A stretch of 25,237 nucleotides of DNA, taken from NCBI GenBank assembly GCA_020025015.1, contig JAHHSV010000020.1, forward strand, positions 1 through 25,237, written 5' to 3'. Under the pieces are notes generated by a model that saw nothing but the letters and a program-made list of their open reading frames with translations, searched no databases and was not told where the DNA came from. This document shows, piece after piece, positions 1 through 6,320 of the stretch; positions within the stretch are counted from its first letter, which is position 1; each line of letters opens with the position of its first letter. Both the position numbers and the translations under genes were made by a program. Source of the DNA: Anaeroplasmataceae bacterium. Lineage in GTDB: Bacteria; Bacillota_I; Bacilli_A; Acholeplasmatales; Anaeroplasmataceae.

Positions 1-217
1 ATTTTTCGCTTGTGTTCATTTTAGAAAATTTTAAATCTTCAAAATTAACACAAATTATATGTTCATCATTTAAAGCAAAACCTTCTTGTATTTCATCTTG
101 AATTTGAGATAGTAAAACACTTTTTCCGCATCTTCTAATGCCTGTTATAACTTTTATTAAATTAGAATCATAATATTTTCTAATTTCTTCTAAATATTTT
201 TTTCTCTTAATAAACAT
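1..217 (-). CDS. AAA ATPase (AAA_14/DUF4143-type), 5' part only
   Basis: Only the first 72 codons are in the window; the gene runs off the left edge. It starts at the ATG ending at 217, preceded by an AGGTG ribosome site 8 bases upstream. The Walker A motif GIRRCGKS lies at about residues 26-33, and a hydrophobic beta strand (HIICVNFED) follows at about 53-61. This N-terminus (short basic start, GxRRxGKS P-loop, then a strand ending in NFED) is typical of the large family of bacterial AAA_14 ATPases that usually carry a C-terminal DUF4143 domain. Their cellular role is poorly known; many lie in accessory DNA and some act with toxin or restriction genes. The C-terminal part cannot be seen, so the domain assignment rests on the N-terminus alone. 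The promoter region upstream carries two dyads. Confidence 0.72.
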   Translation of the reverse strand, partial: MFIKRKKYLEEIRKYYDSNLIKVITGIRRCGKSVLLSQIQDEIQEGFALNDEHIICVNFEDLKFSKMNTSEK

Positions 218-237
218 ATTCTATTCACCTCGCTTAT

Positions 238-243
238 ATTATA
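238..243 (-). promoter_or_regulatory. Extended -10 promoter of the AAA ATPase gene
   Basis: On the minus strand TGGTATAAT gives a perfect -10 with a TGn extension, about 20 bases before the ATPase start codon. No good -35 lies at normal spacing, as expected for extended -10 promoters. The arm of a palindrome (245-261) abuts the -10. Confidence 0.6.
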
Positions 244-244
244 C

Positions 245-297
245 CATATTTTTAAAATATGTGTTACAAGTTAAGAATTATTTTAAGTTTGTAACAC
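245..297. promoter_or_regulatory. Two inverted repeats upstream of the ATPase promoter
   Basis: A palindrome, CATATTTT-T-AAAATATG, occupies 245-261. A second dyad follows, GTGTTACAA (261-269) and TTGTAACAC (289-297), with a 19-base spacer. Both sit just upstream of the -10, where an operator would act. Their protein partner is unknown, and chance dyads are possible in AT-rich DNA. The first palindrome recurs almost exactly before the asparaginase gene. Confidence 0.4.
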
Positions 298-316
298 TTA
301 AATAAGCTTTGAAGCA

Positions 317-345
317 AAATAAAAGGCTTAATACCTATTTCGTAT
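317..345 (-). terminator. Rho-independent terminator (duplicate of the ssrA terminator)
   Basis: Read on the minus strand, GGTTTAATAC, a 6-7 base loop, then GTATTAAGCC form a stem with one G-T pair, followed by TTTTATTTT. It lies about 100 bases downstream of the RNase III-like gene and probably ends its transcript. Confidence 0.7.
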
Positions 346-366
346 TAAACCTATTCCTTCTATTTG
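317..366. repeat. Left copy of the ssrA 3'-end/terminator direct repeat (putative att site)
   Basis: This 50-base stretch matches 2987-3035 in the same orientation with one extra T in the hairpin loop and one substitution (C for A). The match continues with one gap into CAC-A, the echo of the tmRNA 3' CCA. The right copy is the genuine ssrA terminator, so this copy looks like a displaced original or duplicated attachment site. tmRNA 3' ends are well-known integration targets. No integrase is present in the 2.7 kb between the copies. Confidence 0.65.
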
Positions 367-449
367 TGTATGCACTATGAAAGTGATACAAACACCCTAA
401 AATGTAGTGGTTGTCACTTAACGATTGATACACTTTATAATCTAAAGCA

Positions 450-899
450 TTACTTTTTTAAATATTTATCTAATATTGTCTTTAAATCATTTGGATTATT
501 CAAAGCTACGAATCCTATAATGGATTCAAATGCAGTTGCATAATCCTTTTTATTTTCTTCTTTTAAATCATTATTTGTATGAAACAAATATCCTTCTAGA
601 AGTTTCTTACCAACAATCTTCAAATGCTTGTTGGTAACTATATCCTTTTCCTTTGTAAGATGTTCCATTGTGGCAAATGGCTCATATTCTTTCATCATTA
701 CATATGATCCACAAATAGAATCCCCCACAGTTGCTAATGCATCTTGATTATCAATTTTAACTGAATTAACATCATTGTAATTTTTTGCAAATTCAGTCAT
801 TGTAAGCGATGCAACAGCTAATTTAATGTCATTGATTTTTATGTTTAATTTGCTATAGAACTCTTCGGTTTTAACAATCATATCTGAATAACAATACAA
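450..899 (-). CDS. Small RNase III-like domain protein
   Basis: This 149-residue protein consists of little more than one RNase III-like helical domain. The family signature is visible in DALATVGDSICGSYVM (about residues 53-68, compare ExLEFLGDSxL) and in YATAFESIIGFVAL (about 120-133, compare ADxFEAxxGA). The Asp of GDS and the Glu of FES are kept. The first acidic position reads D, the second (LEF) is A, and the Asp expected before the conserved Glu is T, so catalysis is doubtful or altered. No dsRNA-binding domain follows. The start is TTG at 899, with AAGGAG 9 bases upstream; the first ATG (881) is too far from that site. The gene lies inside the ssrA-flanked region. It may be a Mini-III-like or element-encoded relative; family membership is inferred by eye. 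Confidence 0.62.
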   Translation of the reverse strand: MYCYSDMIVKTEEFYSKLNIKINDIKLAVASLTMTEFAKNYNDVNSVKIDNQDALATVGDSICGSYVMMKEYEPFATMEHLTKEKDIVTNKHLKIVGKKLLEGYLFHTNNDLKEENKKDYATAFESIIGFVALNNPNDLKTILDKYLKK

Positions 900-922
900 T
901 TAACACATCTCCTTTTCAATTT

Positions 923-1116
923 TTAATACTTATTATAGACCTCATTAACGGCTTCAATATAACAGTTAAAAGATGGGTGATTATAATCTCTACGTTGTCA
1001 ATACATATTCTTTTTATCTAGATATATATTTCTTACTTCCTCCCATAAATTATTATCTTTTAACCATTTTACTTTTTTATCGTAACAGTTAAAAATGCTG
1101 GCGTATTATAACCTCT
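923..1116 (-). pseudogene. Remnant of a repeat-containing gene
   Basis: The minus strand reads a protein-like stretch ending NEVYNKY* at 923. A motif, RDYNHPSFNCY, occurs upstream of that end and is echoed about 39 residues earlier as RGYNTPAF, then, after a one-base frameshift, NCYDKK. The reading frame is interrupted by TGA at 998-1000 and by the frameshift in the first copy. No start or ribosome site is visible. The repeat is also visible as DNA (961-991 and 1084-1116, both beginning AACAGTTAAAA). I do not recognise the family. It appears to be the decayed 3' end of a gene with short tandem repeats. Confidence 0.45.
932..937 (-). promoter_or_regulatory. Possible -10 for the RNase III-like gene
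   Basis: TATAAT on the minus strand lies about 18 bases before the AAGGAG ribosome site. No convincing -35 at 16-18 bases was found; TTGAAG occurs only 14 bases upstream. Confidence 0.35.
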
Positions 1117-1162
1117 TTAAATATCGGGTATAATTTACTTGAGATTTATGGAGGTTTTTATT

Positions 1163-1255
1163 ATGGCACATAGTAATCAATTTAAACATGAGATTATTGC
1201 TGAATATAATTTAGGTATTAATACTTACACCATGATACATATCACCGCTTGTTGA
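1163..1255 (+). pseudogene. Truncated transposase orfA-like start
   Basis: This plus-strand ORF of 30 codons begins MAHSNQFKHEIIAEYNLG, which resembles the N-terminal helix-turn-helix start of IS3-type OrfA transposases. It has a GGAGG ribosome site 7 bases upstream and a TATAAT at 1129-1134. After about 20 codons the similarity stops and the frame ends at TGA. The break coincides with the 3' end of a minus-strand fragment (1211-1300), so a deletion or recombination junction probably lies near 1211-1225. Assignment rests on a short stretch only. Confidence 0.4.
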
Positions 1256-1300
1256 TACATGATATACAAAATCTTTAATTTTAAATTTCTTCATGTTCAC
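1211..1300 (-). pseudogene. Truncated small gene, N-terminal part
   Basis: This 29-codon ORF starts at GTG 1300 (GGGG 8 bases upstream) or ATG 1294 and reads MKKFKIKDFVYHVSTSGDMY before ending at TAA 1211. The pattern KxxDFVYHVSTSGxxY looks like the first strand pair of a small beta-barrel domain, but I cannot name the family. It stops at the junction with the transposase stub, so the rest of the gene was probably lost. Confidence 0.35.
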
Positions 1301-1355
1301 AATTTAATCCCCTTTTCTTTTATAACGACTCTAGCATTTTTACTAGTTTTTTTCT

Positions 1356-1484
1356 TTACTTATCATCTAAGTATTTAATTTTCTCTTTAAGTGATTTTAT
1401 TGATGGTGCTTCTGGTGGAGTTGTTTTTGTTAAAGAAATATTATCTCCTTCAACTTCAACATATTTGCCGCATTCAGGTGGCTT
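1356..1484 (-). pseudogene. C-terminal remnant of an unknown gene
   Basis: The 42 codons before TAA at 1356 read like real protein (PPECGKYVEVEGDNISLTK, then a lysine-rich helix ending KYLDDK). There is no start codon or ribosome site, and an in-frame TAA lies just upstream at 1485-1487. It begins only 8 bases after the stop of the regulator gene. It is probably the tail of a gene whose front was deleted. Confidence 0.35.
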
Positions 1485-1492
1485 TTAAAAAC

Positions 1493-2842
1493 TTATTTTA
1501 AAACCTTCCAATAACCATCCCTTTTAGAGCCTTCTTTAAGAATAATCTTTTTATCTTGTAATGCTGCCATATAACGAATAACTGTTCTTCTTCCAATTCC
1601 TAACATATCTGCTATTTCTTGTTGAGTTAAATAAGGATTTATTAATAATTCTCCTATTATATTACTTTCTATTTCTGAAAGTTGATTTGGTAATGTGCCA
1701 TTCAAAGTGCCATTCAAAGTGCCATTTATATCGCCACGATTCTCTAAAACCTCTTTATTAAATGGAATTACAACATTAATGAATGAATCAGAAAATTCAA
1801 ATACACCTTCACCATATGTATCTATAATTTTTAATGTTCCGTGACCTGTTGATTCAGTAATTTCTAAATCCTGGAATATTCTCATTAGTCCTCTATTACG
1901 AGGGACACTGATTCCTCTTAAGAACTTTTCCTTAGTTTGTTTAAAAGGTAAACCACCATGGGAAAGTATTTCTAATCTATCATCATACATACTTATTAAT
2001 GGTTCATTAATGTTCCAGTCATTATGAACTAAGGCATTAATTAATGCTTCATTAACAGCATCAATATCATATAAATAAGTATCTTTTCTAGGTCTAACTG
2101 TTGTATCTGTCATACATATATTTTCAGCTATTAATCTATCCTTTATTTGTTTATAAGATGAAATTAAAGAAGTTCTACCATAATTAGATCTTTCTGATAT
2201 TGATGTTTTAGTATTCCCTCTAAACCTCACAAAAATAAGATGGGTATTATTATGATCAGATAAAAGTTCAGCAAGCTGATTATATTCTCCATCTTTCGTT
2301 CTTAAATGATAATTCTCTTCAAATGATAATGGATTTACATGATATCCATTATTAGATAATAAAATTTGAAGTGTATTAAAGCTTATATCACCATAACCTG
2401 ATGGTATTTCTAGCATATAGTCATTAGATGTTTCAAAACGTTTTTGATAACGAAGATTAATATCTTCAACGCTTAATTCTTTACAGCTTGTGCCAATTCT
2501 TATAGGACAGCCGCTTTGAGAAAAGCCATATTTTTTTATGCAGTATAAAGAATGAAATCCCTTTGAAATAGTTATTTCAATGATGGATTTACTTTCTTCC
2601 ATGATAATATTAGATTTTATTAGTTCAGTTGGTAATGGTTCGATTTTAGTTGAAACAATGTCACTTAATCTTCTTAAGGATTCATCAATCTTATCAACTC
2701 CTACTATTTCACCATAATCAGTAACTCCAACATAAATAACACCACCTCTATTATTTAAAAAGGCAACAATTTCTTTTGTTATTACATCATCATTAAATTT
2801 AGATTTTAATTCTAAAGTTTCTGATTCTTTATATTTAAACAT
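1493..2842 (-). CDS. AlbA_2 (Schlafen-like) / RecG-C-type ATP-binding regulator with winged helix
   Basis: This 449-residue protein belongs to the common AlbA_2 regulators. The N-terminal AlbA_2 domain (about 1-120) carries ESETLELKSKF and AFLNNRGGVIYVGVTDYG. A GHKL/HATPase_c_4-like domain (about 235-355) has NEALINALVHNDW and ESTGHGTLKI. The linker carries three tandem NGTL repeats (about 373-384). The C-terminus is a winged helix (LTQQEIADMLGIGRRTVIRYMAALQ in two halves, about 407-431) ending GYWKV. ATG 2842 is preferred because AGAGG lies 8 bases upstream; the GTG at 2851 overlaps that site. Such proteins are thought to act as DNA- or nucleic-acid-binding regulators, often in mobile DNA. 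The gene sits inside the ssrA-flanked region with its own promoter and tandem upstream motifs, so self-regulation is possible. Confidence 0.85.
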   Translation of the reverse strand: MFKYKESETLELKSKFNDDVITKEIVAFLNNRGGVIYVGVTDYGEIVGVDKIDESLRRLSDIVSTKIEPLPTELIKSNIIMEESKSIIEITISKGFHSLYCIKKYGFSQSGCPIRIGTSCKELSVEDINLRYQKRFETSNDYMLEIPSGYGDISFNTLQILLSNNGYHVNPLSFEENYHLRTKDGEYNQLAELLSDHNNTHLIFVRFRGNTKTSISERSNYGRTSLISSYKQIKDRLIAENICMTDTTVRPRKDTYLYDIDAVNEALINALVHNDWNINEPLISMYDDRLEILSHGGLPFKQTKEKFLRGISVPRNRGLMRIFQDLEITESTGHGTLKIIDTYGEGVFEFSDSFINVVIPFNKEVLENRGDINGTLNGTLNGTLPNQLSEIESNIIGELLINPYLTQQEIADMLGIGRRTVIRYMAALQDKKIILKEGSKRDGYWKVLK

Positions 2843-2862
2843 CTCTACCACCTCTTGATAAT

Positions 2863-2891
2863 ATTATATCGTAATGTGACAATTTTAGCAA
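2863..2891 (-). promoter_or_regulatory. Promoter of the AlbA_2 regulator
   Basis: The minus strand has TTGCTA (2886-2891), a 17-base spacer and TATAAT (2863-2868), placed 21 bases before the start codon. Confidence 0.65.
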
Positions 2892-2895
2892 TTTA

Positions 2896-2934
2896 ATATG
2901 CCAATAATATGCCAGTTTCTTTTATTTTGGCACT
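2896..2934. promoter_or_regulatory. Tandem TATGCCA boxes upstream of the regulator promoter
   Basis: AATATGCCA occurs twice within about 21 bases, and an inverted TGGCA follows about 20 bases further on. The position just behind the -35 fits an operator for the downstream regulator. This is inference from position and repetition only. Confidence 0.3.
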
Positions 2935-2986
2935 TTATCAATATTGTACACCTTGAAACTGGGGGGATAAAATCAATTTTTGTTAA

Positions 2987-3035
2987 AAATAAAAGGCTTA
3001 ATACCTATTCGTATTAAACCTATTCATTCTATTTG
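2987..3035. repeat. Right copy of the ssrA 3'-end/terminator direct repeat
   Basis: The counterpart of 317-366. It comprises the ssrA terminator and the bases leading to the tmRNA CCA end. One indel and one substitution separate the copies. Confidence 0.7.
2989..3017 (-). terminator. Terminator of ssrA
   Basis: On the minus strand a 10-base stem (GGTTTAATAC / GTATTAAGCC, one G-T pair) with a short loop is followed by TTTTATTTTT. It lies about 17 bases after the tmRNA CCA end. Confidence 0.85.
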
Positions 3036-3410
3036 GTGGAGATGACGGGAATCGAACCCGTGTATGTAACCCAATCCATTTTGCTTTCTACACGTTTAGT
3101 CTATCCAAGGATTTCATTAGCCCTAAGGGAATAGACAACCCAAAGACTAACTACACTCTACTGTATTCGTCATTACTTCTTAGAGTAGCAGAAATAACAA
3201 TATATCCTACTGTGTTGAGCTCTAGCCTATTAGCATAGGAAACTAACAGGGAGAGGCGCTTAAATTATAATTAGCAAGCGCAAGCAACGCCCATTGAAGG
3301 ACGTGCGAATAAATTTGTGTTTGCGGTTATTTAAACCTCGACGTTTTATAGTGGTCTACCACTACGTGCTTACAAAACTTCCTAAATCACAGCGAATCCA
3401 GGACATCCCC
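3034..3410 (-). ncRNA. ssrA: tmRNA (transfer-messenger RNA)
   Basis: This 377-base RNA rescues stalled ribosomes together with SmpB. The 5' end GGGGATG pairs with CATCTCC before an encoded ACCA tail, giving a 7-bp acceptor stem. The T arm GGGTTCGATTCCC is visible near the 3' end. After the first pseudoknot hairpin (AGTGGT-AG-ACCACT) comes the resume context TTTAAATAACC-GCA. The tag frame then reads ANTNLFARPSMGVACAC followed by TAA. The stop lies in the loop of a GCGCTT/AAGCGC stem, as in helix 5 of other tmRNAs. The tag ends -ACAC rather than the usual -ALAA. The gene follows smpB by 43 bases and has its own promoter and terminator. Confidence 0.95.
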
Positions 3411-3419
3411 AAGTAAAGT

Positions 3420-3449
3420 GATTATAGCACCAAAAAATGCTATAATCAA
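3420..3449 (-). promoter_or_regulatory. ssrA promoter within a perfect inverted repeat
   Basis: The minus strand has TTGATT (3444-3449), a 17-base spacer and an extended -10, TGCTATAAT (TATAAT at 3421-3426), 10 bases before the mature tmRNA 5' end. The arms GATTATAGCA and TGCTATAATC (3420-3429 and 3438-3447) form a perfect 10-base dyad with an 8-base centre, so the -10 and most of the -35 lie inside the palindrome. No T-run follows, so it is not a terminator for smpB. Confidence 0.8.
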
Positions 3450-3453
3450 CTAA

Positions 3454-3903
3454 TTAACGCATATAGTCCTTTAAAGCCTTAGCAGTTTTACGTTTAGCAT
3501 CTGCTTCCTTTAAAGCCTCACGCTTATCATTTAGCTTCTTACCTTTACATAAGGAAACCTCTATTTTTAATAAAGCATCCTTAAAATAAGCTTTAGTTGC
3601 TACTAAGGTTAAGCCATCAAGCTTTACCTTTTGCTCTAGCTTTAAAATTTCATGCTTATGTAAAAGCAACTCACGCGTTCTTGTTTCATCATGATTATAT
3701 AAATTACCCTTATCATATTTAGCAATATGCATATTTAAAATATAAGGGCAATTATTTCTAATAATGATATATGCATCATTAATATTAATCTTTCCTGCTC
3801 TAACTGATTTTATTTCTGTACCAGTAAGCTTAATACCAGCCTCATATTTATCAATTATAAAATATTCAAATGAAGCCTTACGATTAGTTGCTACTATCTT
3901 CAT
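3454..3903 (-). CDS. smpB: SsrA-binding protein SmpB
   Basis: SmpB binds the tRNA-like part of tmRNA and delivers it to stalled ribosomes. The 149-residue length is normal. Family features are all present: NRKASFEYFI at the N-terminus, GIKLTGTEIKSVRAGKI (about 23-39), the NMHIAKY strand, RTRELLLHKHEI, and a basic C-terminal tail DKREALKEADAKRKTAKAL that reaches the decoding site. The start ATG overlaps the last 20 bases of rnr, with GGAGG upstream inside rnr, so translation is probably coupled. The tmRNA gene lies directly downstream, giving the classic rnr-smpB-ssrA order. Confidence 0.97.
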   Translation of the reverse strand: MKIVATNRKASFEYFIIDKYEAGIKLTGTEIKSVRAGKININDAYIIIRNNCPYILNMHIAKYDKGNLYNHDETRTRELLLHKHEILKLEQKVKLDGLTLVATKAYFKDALLKIEVSLCKGKKLNDKREALKEADAKRKTAKALKDYMR

Positions 3904-5998
3904 CTAATAAGCCTACCTCCTTAGCATTATCTACAAGCATAAAATCAATTTTACGAGTATTTCTATCTGATGCAATTACTAAAACATCAACCATATCACC
4001 TAAACGATAGGTTTTCTTTGGTGAAACTAGCTCTAAATTCTTTTCATCAAAGGTATAGTAATCATCCTGCATAGTTCTAATATGAACTAAGCCCTCAACA
4101 CCATTATCAATTGCAACAAACATACCAAAGCCTGTAATTGAGGTAATTACACCCTTATAAATCTTATTAATATTAGCTTCCATAAACCACGCATAAAGCA
4201 TATCGTCTACAGTTCTTTCACACTCAATAGCTCTACGCTCTGAGGCTGAGGTTTTTAAACCTATTTCCATTAGATTTTCTACATAATAATTATAATCACG
4301 CTTAAAGTCCTCAGGATGAATAATTAATTCCTTAATAATTCTATGTAAAATTAAATCAGGATATCTTCTAATTGGTGAAGTAAAGTGAGCATAGAATTTT
4401 AAGGCTAAGCCATAGTGGCCAATATTTTCTGGCTGATACTTGGCCTTCATCATTGAACGTAATAGTAATTGATTTAAAATAGCCTCTTTTGGTGAATCCT
4501 TAATATCCTCTAGGGCCTTTTGCACCTGGTGAGGATTAATATCATGATTAGATTTTTCTAGCTTAACCCCCATATTTGTAATTAAATTAAAGACCTGGCG
4601 AAGCTTATCCTGATCAGGATTTTCATGAACACGATATAAGGCTGGAAGCTCACTTATAGACATATGATAAGCTACCATTTCATTGGCCTTAATCATAAAG
4701 TCTTCAATTATCTTTTCCGCATCATCTCTAATTCTTAGGCTAATTGACTTAGGGCTACCATCAGGATTTAAGGTAAACTTATATTCATCAGCTTCAAACT
4801 CTAAGCCACCTAAGGACTCACGTTTATTTCTTAAAATTTTATGAAGCTCATTCATCTCTAAAATCATTTCATAAATATCACTATATTTATCAATTACCTC
4901 TTTATTACCCTTTAGCATTTGATTAACTAAATTATAGGTCATACGGTGGCAGGAATTGATTATACCCTCATTAATCTCATAGCTTTCACACTTACCATTC
5001 TTATTTATTTCCATAGTAATTGCTAAAACCTGACGATCAACACCCTCATTTAAGCTACAAATACCATTAGATAATTCATGCGGTAGCATAGGTATAACAC
5101 GGTCAGCTAAATAAACACTAGTGCCACGCTTAAAGGCCTCATTATCTAAAGGCGTATTAAATTTAACATAGCTTGAAACATCAGCAATATAAACACCTAA
5201 TAAATAATTACCATTACTAAGCCTTCTAACATTTACGGCATCATCAAAATCCTTAGAATCATCACCATCAATAGTAATAATCTTTAAATCCCTAAAGTCC
5301 TTACGGCCAACATAATCCTTTGGCTCTAGGCTTTGCTTAATATGGCTTACCTCTTCCTTTACCTCAATTGGGAAATCTAAGGCAAAGCCATAGGTTGCGG
5401 CAATTGTTGAAATTTCAATACCTGGATCATCAATATTACCAATAATTTCTATTAAGGATGCCTTAATCTTACTTCCATTATAATGGAGGCTTGCCCTAAC
5501 AATTTGACCTGGTAGGACTACCTCACTTTCACTTAAAAGTAAGCTTGGCTTCATATCAATGCTTTCATCAGTTGGTATTAAGTAATATTCTGTACCCTTT
5601 TTAGTCTTTTTAACCTTAACAATACCCACTAATTCCTTTTTATTACGGCTTACTACCTTAATAACATCAGCATATTCCTTTAAGCTACCTTTATAGTAAT
5701 CCTCATAGGTATAATAATTTACTGTATCACCATCTCTGGCATCTAAAATGTTTTTAATTGATACATAAATATCATCCTTACCTTCCTCATTTGGAATAAT
5801 AAAGCCAAAAAAGTCATTTTTTAACGATAAGGTACCCTCAAGAATTAAATGATATTTATTGAATCTTTTATTGTGATAAACCTTACCCTCTTTAATAAGA
5901 TCACGTAGCCTATTTTTTAAGGCTGGTATTTTAATGCCCGTATAAAAGGCAAGCTTATTTATATTATTTGTTTTTTCTAACGCCTCTAAAATTGTCAT
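3884..5998 (-). CDS. rnr: Ribonuclease R
   Basis: This is a 3'-5' exoribonuclease of the RNB family that degrades structured RNA and, with tmRNA, faulty mRNA. The 704-residue protein has an N-terminal winged helix (about 1-50), a cold-shock domain (about 55-125, with FFGFIIPNEEGKDDIYV), a second OB segment, the RNB catalytic core with the metal-binding Asp cluster DGDDSKDFDDAV (near residue 245) and HFTSPIRRYPDLILHR further on, and a C-terminal S1 domain (about 610-685, GVITSITGFGMFVAIDNG). The tail is short and not strongly basic. Start ATG 5998 has AGGAGG 8 bases upstream. It overlaps smpB by 20 bases and lies just after the secG terminator. Confidence 0.97.
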   Translation of the reverse strand: MTILEALEKTNNINKLAFYTGIKIPALKNRLRDLIKEGKVYHNKRFNKYHLILEGTLSLKNDFFGFIIPNEEGKDDIYVSIKNILDARDGDTVNYYTYEDYYKGSLKEYADVIKVVSRNKKELVGIVKVKKTKKGTEYYLIPTDESIDMKPSLLLSESEVVLPGQIVRASLHYNGSKIKASLIEIIGNIDDPGIEISTIAATYGFALDFPIEVKEEVSHIKQSLEPKDYVGRKDFRDLKIITIDGDDSKDFDDAVNVRRLSNGNYLLGVYIADVSSYVKFNTPLDNEAFKRGTSVYLADRVIPMLPHELSNGICSLNEGVDRQVLAITMEINKNGKCESYEINEGIINSCHRMTYNLVNQMLKGNKEVIDKYSDIYEMILEMNELHKILRNKRESLGGLEFEADEYKFTLNPDGSPKSISLRIRDDAEKIIEDFMIKANEMVAYHMSISELPALYRVHENPDQDKLRQVFNLITNMGVKLEKSNHDINPHQVQKALEDIKDSPKEAILNQLLLRSMMKAKYQPENIGHYGLALKFYAHFTSPIRRYPDLILHRIIKELIIHPEDFKRDYNYYVENLMEIGLKTSASERRAIECERTVDDMLYAWFMEANINKIYKGVITSITGFGMFVAIDNGVEGLVHIRTMQDDYYTFDEKNLELVSPKKTYRLGDMVDVLVIASDRNTRKIDFMLVDNAKEVGLLDEDSSN

Positions 5999-6029
5999 AG
6001 GCCATTCCTCCTTATTTTATTTATAACCG

Positions 6030-6057
6030 AAAAAAAAGAGATTCAAAAGAATCTCTT
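6030..6057 (-). terminator. Terminator overlapping the secG stop codon
   Basis: On the minus strand AAGAGATTC-TTTT-GAATCTCTT forms a perfect 9-base stem with a 4-base loop, followed by a run of eight Ts. The stem begins inside the secG stop codon and ends about 30 bases before rnr. It should separate secG from rnr, or act as a partial terminator if rnr lacks its own promoter. Confidence 0.85.
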
Positions 6058-6289
6058 ATAATGCAGTATGTAAAACTACAGCTACAATTACAAAGGCAAC
6101 AAATAATACACCAAGCACTAATGTTGAACGTTGTAAAAATAACTCTGCACCTCTTGTTTTTTGATTTTTAAACAAGTCTGTTTTACTTCCATTAAACGCA
6201 TCATTGATATCATCTTTTGATGATTGCATCATTACTATTATTATTAATAAAATTGAAATAATAAGTACAAGATAATCTGCCCAATTCAT
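6056..6289 (-). CDS. secG: Preprotein translocase subunit SecG
   Basis: SecG is the small accessory subunit of the SecYEG channel in the cytoplasmic membrane. The protein has two hydrophobic segments (about residues 6-20 and 53-75) separated by a polar loop containing MQSSKDD and a conserved-type stretch with RGAELFLQRST. ATG 6289 (77 residues) is preferred because GGAGG lies 9 bases upstream; the in-frame TTG at 6295 is only 3 bases from that site. Its place before rnr-smpB-ssrA matches many Firmicutes. It has its own extended -10 promoter and a terminator overlapping its stop. Confidence 0.93.
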   Translation of the reverse strand: MNWADYLVLIISILLIIIVMMQSSKDDINDAFNGSKTDLFKNQKTRGAELFLQRSTLVLGVLFVAFVIVAVVLHTAL

Positions 6290-6320
6290 TTTCAATTACC
6301 TCCAATTCAATATCTAAGTA

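Noticed and set aside
998..1000. TGA read as tryptophan (Mycoplasma code) in the remnant at 923-1116
   Set aside because: Reading TGA as Trp would open the frame there, but ruvB and the peptidase E gene end naturally in TGA within ATGA overlaps and no long conserved gene has an in-frame TGA.
980..1001. TTGACA and TATAAT on the minus strand looking like a consensus promoter
   Set aside because: The spacer is only 10 bases, far from 16-18, and both lie inside the decayed coding remnant.
3420..3447. Terminator for smpB
   Set aside because: The perfect dyad has no following T-run on the minus strand and coincides with a near-consensus ssrA promoter.
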